Shown here in pieces: positions 27,091 through 36,041 of a stretch of DNA of 64,000 nt (its first letter is position 1; each line of letters opens with the position of its first letter). The DNA lies in NCBI GenBank assembly GCA_013823135.1, contig PNLP01000014.1:1-64000 (forward strand). The letters are read 5' to 3'. Position numbers and translations under genes: made by a program. Source of the stretch: Planctomycetaceae bacterium (GTDB taxonomy: Bacteria > Planctomycetota > Planctomycetia > Gemmatales > Gemmataceae). The notes beneath the pieces are model-generated. The model had not been told where the DNA came from. It did no database searches and saw nothing but the letters and a program-made list of their open reading frames with translations.

Positions 27091-28075
27091 AACCGCGACT
27101 GACGCCCCAGAGCCTCCCCAGAATTTTGCATGGGGATCGATCCCACCCCGACACAAAGCGGAATCGACACGAACGTCGCGCCCGGGCGAGAAGGCACAAC
27201 CGTTGGAAACTGTAGTTCACGGTTGGGGAAATACGAATGTTTACTGTGTCGGACTGAATCTGACGAGTCCGCATGAATCAACGGATGTGCCCGAGCAAGA
27301 TTGTCGGACGATTGATTCGTACTTTACCGAAAGTCTGAGCAGCAACGACGATGACGATGATTATCGGAAAAAATGGCGAATTTGCCGATCTTGTTTCTTG
27401 ATCCCGGAGAGAAGTTCGCCTACAATCGGGACTCCGATGGGGGTGACCCCGGTTGATGGCTGTGGCCGAATGGATGCACGTTCAGGAACCCTGGAAGGGA
27501 ATTCAACGTCAAAGGTTCACAGATAACGGCTCCGAAAAGCTATTATCCGAACCAGAGACGCCACGGCAAGAACACCATTGCGGATTTGTCAGCCAACGGG
27601 CCGACAGAATCAAGTCGATTTCAGAACGACTTGAGACTCGAAAATTGGGCATAAGCTGAACGTAACGCAGCAAAAGCCCGATGGATGAATGTTGAGAGTG
27701 CAAGCTGCAAGGAAGACGGATCGAAGACAGAGCGAACCGAGCCGCCCGCCGGCTCAACTGAACCGTCTCGCTCGACGGACCGCCCAACCGCCACCACGCC
27801 AACCTGCGTGCAAGCGTTTCGGCATCTTCCGCCGACCGATGTGACCCTCAGTTGAGTCGGGATTTTTTTCCCACCAGGAGCTGCGTGCTCCGCACCGGTG
27901 GCCGGCTTTTTCGGAACCCTCTGGACGCGATTGTGTTGAACTGCAGCAGAGATGATGCGTAGTAGCAATACCCGCGCGATGAACGCGCAATACCCCCGGT
28001 GGGGTGTAAGAACCGGTCGGGAACCCGGTAACCTTCCAAGATTCCAAACTCGTTGCGACCCTGAGAAAGGCCGCC
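27091..28075. other. 985-bp region without a convincing gene
   Basis: The gap between the divergent receiver-GGDEF and sigma-factor genes. Frames up to about 115 codons exist but lack ribosome-binding sites, similarity or favourable codon use. The segment is more AT-rich than its surroundings around 27300-27420, including a run of GATGATGATTATCGG-like sequence. Upstream of the sigma gene are small inverted words such as ACCGGTCGGGAACCCGGT. It may hold promoters, a small RNA or a decayed gene, and nothing can be assigned. Confidence 0.5.
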
Positions 28076-29083
28076 ATGAAAACCGTCAGGCGTAAGCGAT
28101 CCGGACAGTCAGCCAAGGTGGAAGACTCTTCGTTAACGACTTTCTCGTCCGACCTGCTAACGCCAGAAGAAGAGAGGGAGTTGCTCACCAGTTTTTGGGA
28201 CTGCAAGAGCGAACTCGTCCGGGTGCTGGTCCGAACCTTCAACCGCGAACTCCAGGCAAGCCGACCGCCCCTCGAACCCTGGCCCATGGCCCAGTTCATC
28301 CGCGAGCACTGCACCGATGAACGGTGCGAAGTGATGGCCGTCCGCCGTCTTCGCGATCGCTACGTCCACTACAAGCACCGACTCGCCAGCGCGAACATCC
28401 GCCTCGCGGCACACGTCGCCAAGCGGTTCCGCCACCATAGCCTCGCCTACAGCGATCTTCTTCAAGAAGCCGTCTGTGGGTTGATGCAGGCGATCGACCG
28501 CTTCGACGTTTCGCACGGCACCCGCCTCGCGACCTACGCCACGTGGTGGATTCGCCAGACGCTCCAGATCGCCGTTGCACGCCAAAGCCATCTCGTGAGC
28601 CTGTCGCCACACCACCTTCAGGAACTCGGCCTCCTCCAACAGGAATCCGAAGCCCTGGCACACGGTGGCAAGCACCTCCCGAGCCCGCAAGAACTCGCCA
28701 GCCGCACCGGCAGCAGTCTCGAACACCTGACGCACCTCCAGACCGCCACCCGCACGCCCGTCAGCCTCAATGCCGTCCTCGACGACGATAGCGATTTCAA
28801 GCTGACCGAGGCCATGCCGGACACCGGTACGCTGGTGATGCAGGAAAACAACGAACGTCAAGAAGCCCTGAGCTTCCTGATGGAAAACCTTCGCCCCCGC
28901 GAGCGGAAGGTTCTCGATCTGCGATTCGGGCTCACGGGTCATGGTACCCACAGCCTGCGTCAGATCGGTCATCTGCTCCGGATCAGCAAGGAACGCGTTC
29001 GCCAGATTCAGAACCGGGCGCTCGAGAAGCTCAAGGCCAACGCCGAACGCGTGGGCTGGGAGCCGACCCTGCTGCTTGAGTAA
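28076..29083 (+). CDS. RNA polymerase sigma-70 family factor (group 2/3-like)
   Basis: A 335-residue sigma factor. Region 1.2-like sequence (TPEEERELLTSFWD) is followed by region 2 with NIRLAAHVAKRF, DLLQEAVCGLMQAIDRFD (core binding) and TYATWWIRQTLQIAVARQS (-10 recognition). Region 3 contains PSPQELASRTGSSLEHL, and region 4 has RPRERKVLDLRFGLTG and the helix-turn-helix SLRQIGHLLRISKERVRQIQNRALEKL. No region 1.1 or non-conserved insert is present, so this is an alternative, not the primary, sigma. GAAAGG lies just before the ATG. A strong terminator follows. Confidence 0.94.
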   Translation: MKTVRRKRSGQSAKVEDSSLTTFSSDLLTPEEERELLTSFWDCKSELVRVLVRTFNRELQASRPPLEPWPMAQFIREHCTDERCEVMAVRRLRDRYVHYKHRLASANIRLAAHVAKRFRHHSLAYSDLLQEAVCGLMQAIDRFDVSHGTRLATYATWWIRQTLQIAVARQSHLVSLSPHHLQELGLLQQESEALAHGGKHLPSPQELASRTGSSLEHLTHLQTATRTPVSLNAVLDDDSDFKLTEAMPDTGTLVMQENNERQEALSFLMENLRPRERKVLDLRFGLTGHGTHSLRQIGHLLRISKERVRQIQNRALEKLKANAERVGWEPTLLLE

Positions 29084-29098
29084 TCGCGATCCGCGAGT

Positions 29099-29144
29099 AA
29101 ACGCACCAAGCCCACCCATCACAATGGGTGGGCTTGGTGCGTTT
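29099..29144 (+). terminator. Strong intrinsic terminator after the sigma-factor gene
   Basis: An exact 20-bp stem (29099-29118 with 29125-29144) and 6-nt loop end in GTTTTCC. The inner AAGCCCACCC is shared with the hairpins after tpx and after the DUF1015 gene. Confidence 0.88.
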
Positions 29145-29287
29145 TCCGTTCTCGCCTCACGCAACTGATACGACCAGGAAACAACCCGCGGAATCCGCAG
29201 ACTTCCAGGCAACCATCACTGGACACCCGTGTTTCCGGATGGTGAGGTAAAACAGTATCCCTTGTTCCGCAACTGGAGATACTCGCC

Positions 29288-29674
29288 GTGTCTCGCTACG
29301 CACTCGCATTCCTCGTTATCACGTTGCCTGGAGTCGCCAACGCACAGCCACCGGAGTTGTCCGGGCGGTGGTCCGGGTACTGGGTCAGCGACAAGAACGG
29401 GCACACCGGCCCGCTGCATGGTCGCTTCCGGCAAATCGACGCGGACACGTATCGGGTCGCGTTCCACGGCCGATTCGCCAAGGTCATCCCGTTCTGGTAC
29501 ACCACGAAACTCCACGTCGAGGGAACGGGCGACGGTGTCGTGCTGCTTGGGGCGAGCCAGAACCTGCCGTTGCTCGGCGAGTACCGCACCAGTGCGACCG
29601 CAACGGCCAACTCGTTCAACGCAACGTTTACGTCTCGCAAAGACGCGGGTCGATTTGTTCTGAACCGCCGATGA
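29288..29674 (+). CDS. Small secreted protein of unknown function
   Basis: A 128-residue protein that uses GTG as start. A signal peptide (MSRYALAFLVITLPGVANA) ends at ANAQPP. The mature part is a short beta-rich domain: ELSGRWSGYWVSDKNGH, YRVAFHGRFAKVIPFWY and a C-terminal NSFNATFTSRKDAGRF. The pattern of a W-containing strand, then repeated beta hairpins resembles small lipocalin-like or DUF-type secreted domains, but no family is recognised with confidence. GGAGAT lies upstream of the GTG. It sits between the sigma-factor gene and the kinase-GAF gene. Confidence 0.65.
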   Translation: MSRYALAFLVITLPGVANAQPPELSGRWSGYWVSDKNGHTGPLHGRFRQIDADTYRVAFHGRFAKVIPFWYTTKLHVEGTGDGVVLLGASQNLPLLGEYRTSATATANSFNATFTSRKDAGRFVLNRR

Positions 29675-29785
29675 GAGTCCCCGGCGGGCGCACACGATGC
29701 ACCTCGCGTCCGTACAATTCGAGTGGGCGAAGGGTCAATCAGTTCGCCTCCTCAATGCTGTAGCGACCGTGGAGAAGGCACTCCC

Positions 29786-31432
29786 ATGGGTTCTCCCTGT
29801 CCGCCCCCGGAACGCTTCGACTCTCTTTTCAACGGAGCGCGGCCACCGCTTGACGGTCGGGTAATCCTCGCCCACCTCGAACAGTGCCCGGCGTGCCGGG
29901 ATGTTGTCGCCACGCGGTTCCCGGGTCTCGAAGTCCCTTCGGCGTTCCGGCCGGCAGAAAAGTCGGAGTCCCCTGTTGCGACTGCAACCGGCACACACGA
30001 GACGGCCAACAACACGATCAATGCCATCTTCGACACGGGTTCAGGGGGTTTTTCGGCCTGCAAGCCAAAACCAGCGGTTGTCGTTCCTCGACGACTGGGA
30101 ACCTACGAAATCCTGCGAGTGCTGGGTCGCGGTGGCATGGGGATGGTGTTGAAGGCGCTCGACCCCGCGTTGAACCGTTTCGTCGCGGTGAAGATCCTGT
30201 TCCCCCACCTCGCGTCGAACGAGACGTACCGTCTGCGATTCGCGCGAGAAGCTCGATCGGCAGCGAAGATTGGCAGCGACCACGCCACTGCAGTGTTCGC
30301 CGTCGGCGAGGATGGCGACGCTCCTTACATCGTGATGGAGTACGTGTCGGGGGAAGACCTCGAAACCCGGCTCAACCGCGAAGGGCGACTCCCGCTCCCA
30401 TTGGCGATCAACATTGCCCGGCAGGTCGCGGCGGGTCTGGCCGCAGCTCACGCCGAGGGCGTGGTCCATCGCGACATCAAGCCCGGCAACATTCTGCTGG
30501 AACCGCTCGCGGACTCCGAGCAGGTGCGGGTGAAGATCACGGACTTCGGAATCGCCCGGTCGATGGGATCGACAGCAATTACGGGTGCCGAGGAGACGGT
30601 GGGCACGCCCGAGTACATGGCCCCCGAACAAATCTCCGGCGATCCCCTCGACCACCGCTGCGACCTCTATTCCTTCGGCATCCTGCTTTATCGACTGGTA
30701 ACAGCCCGTTTGCCGTTCGCCGGAAAAACCGCGATCGCATGCTTCACGCAGCACCTCAGCCTGGAACCGCCGAAGCCGACCAAAGTCGTCGCCGATCTTC
30801 CGGAATGGCTCGAATCGCTCATCCTGCGACTGCTCCGCAAGGATCCGGCCGAGCGAATCCAGACGGCGAGCGAGGTGGTTCGGTTGCTCGACGAGGGCGC
30901 GGCCCGCCTCCTGGGGCCGCCCACCGATCCCGAATCGCGGCGATTGGCGGCGCTGCGCAGTTATCAGGTGCTCGACACTGCCTCGGAGCAGTCGTTCGAC
31001 GACCTCACGTTCCTCGCGTCACACATTTGCGGTACTCCGATCGCACTTGTGTCGTTCATCGACGAGGACCGCCAGTGGTTCAAATCGAAGGTGGGACTGT
31101 CCGCGATTCAGACGGCAAGGAACGTCTCGTTCTGCCAGTACACGATCCGCGGCACGGAACCGATGATCGTTGGGAATGCCGCGACTGATCCGCGGTTCCA
31201 GGACAACCCGGTCGTTGTGAACGAACCCCACATTCGCTTCTATGCTGGCGTGCCGCTCATCGACACCGAGGGCTGCGCTCTCGGGTCGTTGTGCGTGGTC
31301 GATCGCGTGGTCCGCGGGATGAGCCCGGAGCAAATCGCCGCGCTGAGTGCGCTCGGGCGTTTGGTGATGAATCAGCTCACGTTACGCCGAGAGTTGCTGA
31401 ACCGCCGTGAGAAGCCACAAGAAATACTCTAA
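29786..31432 (+). CDS. Ser/Thr protein kinase with N-terminal zinc-finger motif and C-terminal GAF domain
   Basis: A 548-residue soluble kinase. Residues 25-40 carry a compact H30-x3-C34-x2-C37 motif as in anti-sigma zinc fingers. The Hanks kinase domain runs from about 107 to 375: glycine loop LGRGGMG (113-119), K136 in FVAVKIL, H228-R-D230 in HRDIKPGN, D253-F-G, then GTPEYMAPEQ. All catalytic residues are intact. A GAF domain (about 395-540) follows, with VLDTASEQSFDDLTFLASHIC. It has no transmembrane helix, so it probably senses a small ligand in the cytoplasm. It lies upstream of the large membrane protein on the same strand. Confidence 0.92.
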   Translation: MGSPCPPPERFDSLFNGARPPLDGRVILAHLEQCPACRDVVATRFPGLEVPSAFRPAEKSESPVATATGTHETANNTINAIFDTGSGGFSACKPKPAVVVPRRLGTYEILRVLGRGGMGMVLKALDPALNRFVAVKILFPHLASNETYRLRFAREARSAAKIGSDHATAVFAVGEDGDAPYIVMEYVSGEDLETRLNREGRLPLPLAINIARQVAAGLAAAHAEGVVHRDIKPGNILLEPLADSEQVRVKITDFGIARSMGSTAITGAEETVGTPEYMAPEQISGDPLDHRCDLYSFGILLYRLVTARLPFAGKTAIACFTQHLSLEPPKPTKVVADLPEWLESLILRLLRKDPAERIQTASEVVRLLDEGAARLLGPPTDPESRRLAALRSYQVLDTASEQSFDDLTFLASHICGTPIALVSFIDEDRQWFKSKVGLSAIQTARNVSFCQYTIRGTEPMIVGNAATDPRFQDNPVVVNEPHIRFYAGVPLIDTEGCALGSLCVVDRVVRGMSPEQIAALSALGRLVMNQLTLRRELLNRREKPQEIL

Positions 31433-31633
31433 CAATCTTTCTTCCATACAGGTCAACGGTTCCAGATCGATTCCAGACATGGGTGGGAAGATCGCGTGGA
31501 ACCGATGAGAACGCGACGAAGCATATCTTTGATCGGCCAAAGCACCCCGTTTCAGTCGAGATTGCGGCCGGTGAACGCTTCTGGGTAGAGTGTGCAACCC
31601 TTGAACACCCTCTACCTGTCGGATCGAGCGATC

Positions 31634-34600
31634 ATGGCCGAGCCCGAGAAAAACGAAAGCTCCCGAGGGCAGTCGCTTCCCTGGATTGTCCTCTCGGGAA
31701 TTGTTGGCGTCTTTGCCGTCAGCGCTCCCAATCCCAACAGCGGGGCGGCGGGCGGAGCGAAGGAAGCACCCAAGCTCGTCGCGAAGCCGGAGCAACCCGA
31801 GCGCGGCCCGCGCGTGCCGACCACCGACCCACTGCTCAAGCCCATCTCGGACTTCCACTCGAACCTGCCGGGGGATTGGGCCCCTGCCGATCTCGCCAAG
31901 GAAATCCACGGTTACAAGACCGAGTTCGTCATCGCCACGGTCCCCGATCCGATCGACTCGCCGTTCGGGTACGCGTTCGATCAGGTCGTGGACGCCATTC
32001 AGCGCGGCGTGCAGGAGAAGGACGGCTACGTCCTTGACCGTGCGTGGCTGCCGTGGGATGTGGACCGCAAGGCCAAGCCGCCGGAAGTGGGGAAGGAGCC
32101 GCCCCAACTTCGCGAAACGACCCCCGGCGTGTTGCTATTCCGCCACGGCAAGGATACGAATCGCGGGGTGAAGAACGCATCGCTGTGCGTGGTGTTCCTC
32201 GTCGGCGAGGCACCGGTCGGCGGCATCCACAAGCTCGCGTTCACTCGCTGCTTGAAGCTCATCGCGCAGTCGGACACGCTGGCCGATGGACCGGTCCGCG
32301 TCATCGGGCCATACTTCACAGGTTCGCAAACCTCGCTCCAGTTCGTGATCGAGGACTGGCTCCGCGGTTCGGATTCCGGATCGTGGTGGTGCCCACACAA
32401 GAACGCGCGGTTCCAGGTGATTGTCGGAAACGCATCGGGGATGCGGACGAAGGATTTCTTCCGTGAGAAGTGGAGTTCCGAGCGGATCGAGGTGTCCGCC
32501 ACGGTCATCCCTGCACGGATTCAATTGAATGCGGTTCTGCACTTCCTCGCGCAGCGCGACGGAGCGCGCTCGACCGACAAGATCAGTTCCAAGGCCGCGG
32601 ACCGCTTGCCGGGTCGCGTGGCGATCCTGACCGAGTCGAACACCGGTTTCGGCAAGTCCGTCGCCAGTGTTGGCAATACCGACGACATCGCCGTGCTGCG
32701 GTTCCCACTGCACGTCTCGCGGTTGAAGTCGGAGTACGCACAGTTGTTCCGGAAGCAGGATCAACAAGCGGGTTTGCCCGCGACAGCGACCATCGCGGCG
32801 AGTGGTTTCGAGGAAGCCGGCGGCGTGGCCGAAGGCGTGCCGGCTCAGGGCGGCGCGGCCACGGTCGCGGCGAACAACGCCGTGCTCGAGAACATCCTCT
32901 CGACGATCTCGAGAGAACGGTTCCGGTACGTGGGCGTGATGGCGACCGACACCCGCGACAAGCTCTTCCTCATCCGACTGATTCGGGAGTTCTGCCCGGA
33001 CGTGCATGTGTTCGTCACGCAATCCGACCTGTTGCTGGCTCACCCGGATTACCTGTACCACATGAAGGGCGTGATCGTCGGCTCGACGTACCCGCTGTAC
33101 CCACCGGGGCAGAAGTGGTCGAACCCCAACGCCTCGGAGCGGTTGCTCGTCTCGAGTTCCGCGGCACAGAGCTACTACAACGCAACGCTCGCCACGTTCG
33201 GGCTCCACGACAAGATGTTGGAGTATGGCCCGCCCGGATTCGCCGCGGGTCCGGACGTGCCGAACGACCGGCCACCGGTGTGGGTCAGCATGATCGCGCC
33301 GAGCGGTGCGTTCGTGCCCCTTCAGTTGTTCACTGGCTACGACGACCCCAACGGCTATGTCTTGCGGAAGCCCAGCGGGGGAACGGCTCCCGAACCCAAC
33401 GGCCTCGATTACCCTGGCTCACTTTACCTGATTGGTTTGGGGCTGACTGTGTTCTGGATGGTGCTGGCGTTCAAGTGCTGGCGAGCGCAGGGCGTGTGGG
33501 GTGTCGGGTCGGCAATCGCGGGCCCGGCCTCAGCGCTCGGCGTGTTCCGCACGGTGTTGCTCGGTGCACAACTCGTGTTCGCAGTTTCGCTGCTCGCGCT
33601 AGTATCGGCGCGGGTTGAGCACACTGGCTACCGCTCACTGCAAGACACGGCCGTGCTGACTACGGTCGCCTTGATGTGGGTGGCCTTTGTGGTGACGGCA
33701 TTGCGTGGCGTGTCGTTCCGTCGCCCGGCGCAGGGGCCAGCCTCGCGATCTTGGCGGTGGGATGTGTTGAACATCGTTGTCATTGTGGGGTTGCTCGCGG
33801 TCACCGCCGTGTTCCTCGACCGGTTTTGGAATGTCAGCGACCGATCGCACCGCGCCCTCTTCTTCGTGCGTGCCGTCGATCTCGCGTCGGGCTTGTCGCC
33901 GTTGACGCCGCTGTTCCTGATGTGCGCCGCAGTCACGGCCGGGGCGTACTTCCAGTTGGAGCGACAGGATCTTGCCCGCCGTTCGCGTGTGCCTTCGCCC
34001 TTCCCGTCCGACGCGGAACGGGTGTTCGATCCCCTGACCGATCAGGACCGCCGCTTGAAAGTGGAGATGACACCGGGGCGATTCTGGAAGCGCCACTCGC
34101 TGACGCTCACGGGCTTGTTCGCGGGGTTAGCGGTCGCTGCCTCGACACTGTGGCGGCACTCGCTCCCAACCGTCGAGGGAAATGTGTGGGATCTCCTGTT
34201 CGCAGTCGGGTTCATGGGCATCTACGTGTTCGTCGCGCTGACGATCTTCCAAATGGTTACGCTGTGGCGACAGACGAAGGGCTTGCTCACCACGATGGCA
34301 AAGATGCCGCTGATGCGGGTCTTCACGCGGCTGCCGGCGCGGGTGTCGAGCGTGGTTACGCGACACCTTTACAGCCGTTCGGCTCAGCCATTCATGCTGC
34401 AAATTACGGTTCACCAGTTGCGTCAACTGGCCGACGCGGCAAAGGCCGATTCGACAGCCCCGGAGTCGATGCGTGAACTCCTTGCTGTGGCAGAACAGGC
34501 CGAGGCGAAACTTCAGGAGTTCACGAATCCCACACGCGGGAAGGCCGGCGACCCTGCCGACGAGGTCGCACTGCGTGACATGCTTTCGGACGCGACCGCG

Positions 34601-35092
34601 AAGTGCCTCGCCGCGCTCTCACCGCGGTGGAAGTCGCTCCCGACGGACGAGGCGTTCGGTGCCTCGCCAGACGCCTCAACGACCGACCCGAAGTGGGTGA
34701 CTCGCGCCGAGGAACTGTCGGCGACGCAACTGGTCAACTACATGGCCCAGTTCTTCATTCAATTGCGGAGCCTGATGCTGGCGGTGCTGGTGTGTTCGTC
34801 GCTGCTGTTGATCGCGGCAACCTCGTACCCGTTCCACCCGGAGCGGCTGTTGCTGATATTCATGCTCGGGCTCGTCGGTGCAGGGTTGGTCTGCGTGGTC
34901 TATGTGTTCACGGACATGGGCCGCGACGAGGCGATCGGGCGGATTGCCAAATCGAACGGCCGCTTCTCGCTCGATGCGGGGTTCATGGGTTCGTTCTTCA
35001 CCTACGTGGTCCCGACAATGGGCATCCTCGCCGCGCAACTCTCCGGCACCTTCCGCTGGGCACTGGAGCCGATCTTGCGAGTTGTGAAGTAG
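31634..35092 (+). CDS. Large polytopic membrane protein with a receptor-like extracytoplasmic half
   Basis: An 1152-residue protein of no recognised family. An N-terminal hydrophobic segment (about 15-33) is followed by about 550 mainly soluble residues with the rhythm of a type-1 periplasmic-binding fold: VRVIGPYFTGSQTSLQ near 225, RVAILTESNTGFGKSV near 330, and YVGVMATDTRDKLFLIRLI near 435. After residue 590 come about ten hydrophobic helices (near 595, 637, 673, 710, 755, 821, 850, 1045, 1073 and 1117), with a roughly 170-residue polar domain between the seventh and eighth. It is probably a sensor or transporter. It is preceded by the kinase-GAF gene, and a clear terminator follows. The ATG at 31634 is chosen over an in-frame codon at 31592. 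Confidence 0.8.
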   Translation: MAEPEKNESSRGQSLPWIVLSGIVGVFAVSAPNPNSGAAGGAKEAPKLVAKPEQPERGPRVPTTDPLLKPISDFHSNLPGDWAPADLAKEIHGYKTEFVIATVPDPIDSPFGYAFDQVVDAIQRGVQEKDGYVLDRAWLPWDVDRKAKPPEVGKEPPQLRETTPGVLLFRHGKDTNRGVKNASLCVVFLVGEAPVGGIHKLAFTRCLKLIAQSDTLADGPVRVIGPYFTGSQTSLQFVIEDWLRGSDSGSWWCPHKNARFQVIVGNASGMRTKDFFREKWSSERIEVSATVIPARIQLNAVLHFLAQRDGARSTDKISSKAADRLPGRVAILTESNTGFGKSVASVGNTDDIAVLRFPLHVSRLKSEYAQLFRKQDQQAGLPATATIAASGFEEAGGVAEGVPAQGGAATVAANNAVLENILSTISRERFRYVGVMATDTRDKLFLIRLIREFCPDVHVFVTQSDLLLAHPDYLYHMKGVIVGSTYPLYPPGQKWSNPNASERLLVSSSAAQSYYNATLATFGLHDKMLEYGPPGFAAGPDVPNDRPPVWVSMIAPSGAFVPLQLFTGYDDPNGYVLRKPSGGTAPEPNGLDYPGSLYLIGLGLTVFWMVLAFKCWRAQGVWGVGSAIAGPASALGVFRTVLLGAQLVFAVSLLALVSARVEHTGYRSLQDTAVLTTVALMWVAFVVTALRGVSFRRPAQGPASRSWRWDVLNIVVIVGLLAVTAVFLDRFWNVSDRSHRALFFVRAVDLASGLSPLTPLFLMCAAVTAGAYFQLERQDLARRSRVPSPFPSDAERVFDPLTDQDRRLKVEMTPGRFWKRHSLTLTGLFAGLAVAASTLWRHSLPTVEGNVWDLLFAVGFMGIYVFVALTIFQMVTLWRQTKGLLTTMAKMPLMRVFTRLPARVSSVVTRHLYSRSAQPFMLQITVHQLRQLADAAKADSTAPESMRELLAVAEQAEAKLQEFTNPTRGKAGDPADEVALRDMLSDATAKCLAALSPRWKSLPTDEAFGASPDASTTDPKWVTRAEELSATQLVNYMAQFFIQLRSLMLAVLVCSSLLLIAATSYPFHPERLLLIFMLGLVGAGLVCVVYVFTDMGRDEAIGRIAKSNGRFSLDAGFMGSFFTYVVPTMGILAAQLSGTFRWALEPILRVVK

Positions 35093-35112
35093 TCGCGATT
35101 TCCTCTCAAGAG

Positions 35113-35147
35113 AAGAGCAGAGGGGTTTCCCTCTGCTCTTTTTCTTT
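35113..35147 (+). terminator. Intrinsic terminator after the large membrane protein
   Basis: A 12-bp stem AAGAGCAGAGGG/CCCTCTGCTCTT (35113-35124 with 35129-35140) is followed by TTTCTTT. It is a classical rho-independent terminator 20 bp past the stop. Confidence 0.88.
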
Positions 35148-35205
35148 ACATCTGCGGTGAACAGCATAATCTGCGGATAGCTCCCCTTCTCTCCGGAGTC
35201 GATCC

Positions 35206-36039
35206 GTGAACGCACCCACCACATTCAACGCCATCCCGGAACAAGACGATCTCGCCGCGGTGAACCGCACGCTCGACTTTCACCCGAGCAAAACCATCGC
35301 GCCGAAAATCCTGACCCCTGAGCGGATTGCCCAGTTCAACCGCGACGGCTACCTGATGCCGTTCCGCATCTTCTCCGAGTCCGAAGCCGCCGACCTGCGG
35401 GCCTACTTCGACAAACTCCTCGCACAGTACGCGGGCGAAGGGAAAGACAGTTACTCCATCAGCACCGCACACCTCCGACACGGGCGAGTGTGGGACGTGC
35501 TGACGAACCCGCGGATCGTCGCAATCGTCACCGACTTGCTGGGGCCGAGCGTTATCGGCTGGGGGTCGCACTTCTTCTGCAAGATGCCCGGCGATGGGAA
35601 AACCGTGAGCTGGCACCAGGACGCGAGCTACTGGCCACTGACACCCTCGAAGGCGGTGACAGTGTGGCTGGCCATCGACGACGCGGATCGCGGCAACGCC
35701 TGCATGAAGTACATCCCCGGCACGCAGGTTCTTGGCCATCTGACGTACAAGCTCAGTGAGACGGACGCGAGCAACGTACTGAACCAGACAGTGCCCGAAG
35801 TGGAGAAGTACGGCGATCCGGTGTACGTGGAACTGAAGGCGGGCGAGGCGTCGATTCACTCGGACCTGTTACTGCACGGGTCGGAGGCGAACACCAGTTC
35901 TCGCCGCCGCTGCGGGCTGACGCTGCGATACACGCCGGGCGACGTGCTTGCGTACATGGGATGGGAAGACAAGGGCGTGATCGTGGCTGGCGAGAAACCG
36001 GCACGATGGTCGAACAGACCACGCCCCGAGGAAGAGTGA
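35206..36039 (+). CDS. Phytanoyl-CoA dioxygenase (PhyH)-family protein
   Basis: A 277-residue protein of the Fe(II)/2-oxoglutarate oxygenase superfamily. Iron ligands are the H-x-D of SWHQDASYW and the distal His of LLLHGSEAN, and an Arg (RRRCGLTLRY) is placed to bind 2-oxoglutarate. The N-terminal QFNRDGYLMPFRIFSESEA is typical of PhyH. The substrate is not known; bacterial members hydroxylate lipids, amino acids or secondary metabolites. Its stop is only 2 bp from the stop of the convergent secreted-protein gene, with no terminator between them. Confidence 0.88.
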   Translation: MNAPTTFNAIPEQDDLAAVNRTLDFHPSKTIAPKILTPERIAQFNRDGYLMPFRIFSESEAADLRAYFDKLLAQYAGEGKDSYSISTAHLRHGRVWDVLTNPRIVAIVTDLLGPSVIGWGSHFFCKMPGDGKTVSWHQDASYWPLTPSKAVTVWLAIDDADRGNACMKYIPGTQVLGHLTYKLSETDASNVLNQTVPEVEKYGDPVYVELKAGEASIHSDLLLHGSEANTSSRRRCGLTLRYTPGDVLAYMGWEDKGVIVAGEKPARWSNRPRPEEE

Positions 36040-36041
36040 GT

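Noticed and set aside
27453..27659. A 68-codon frame in the 985-bp gap
   Set aside because: No ribosome-binding site, no similarity, and amino-acid composition like random sequence.
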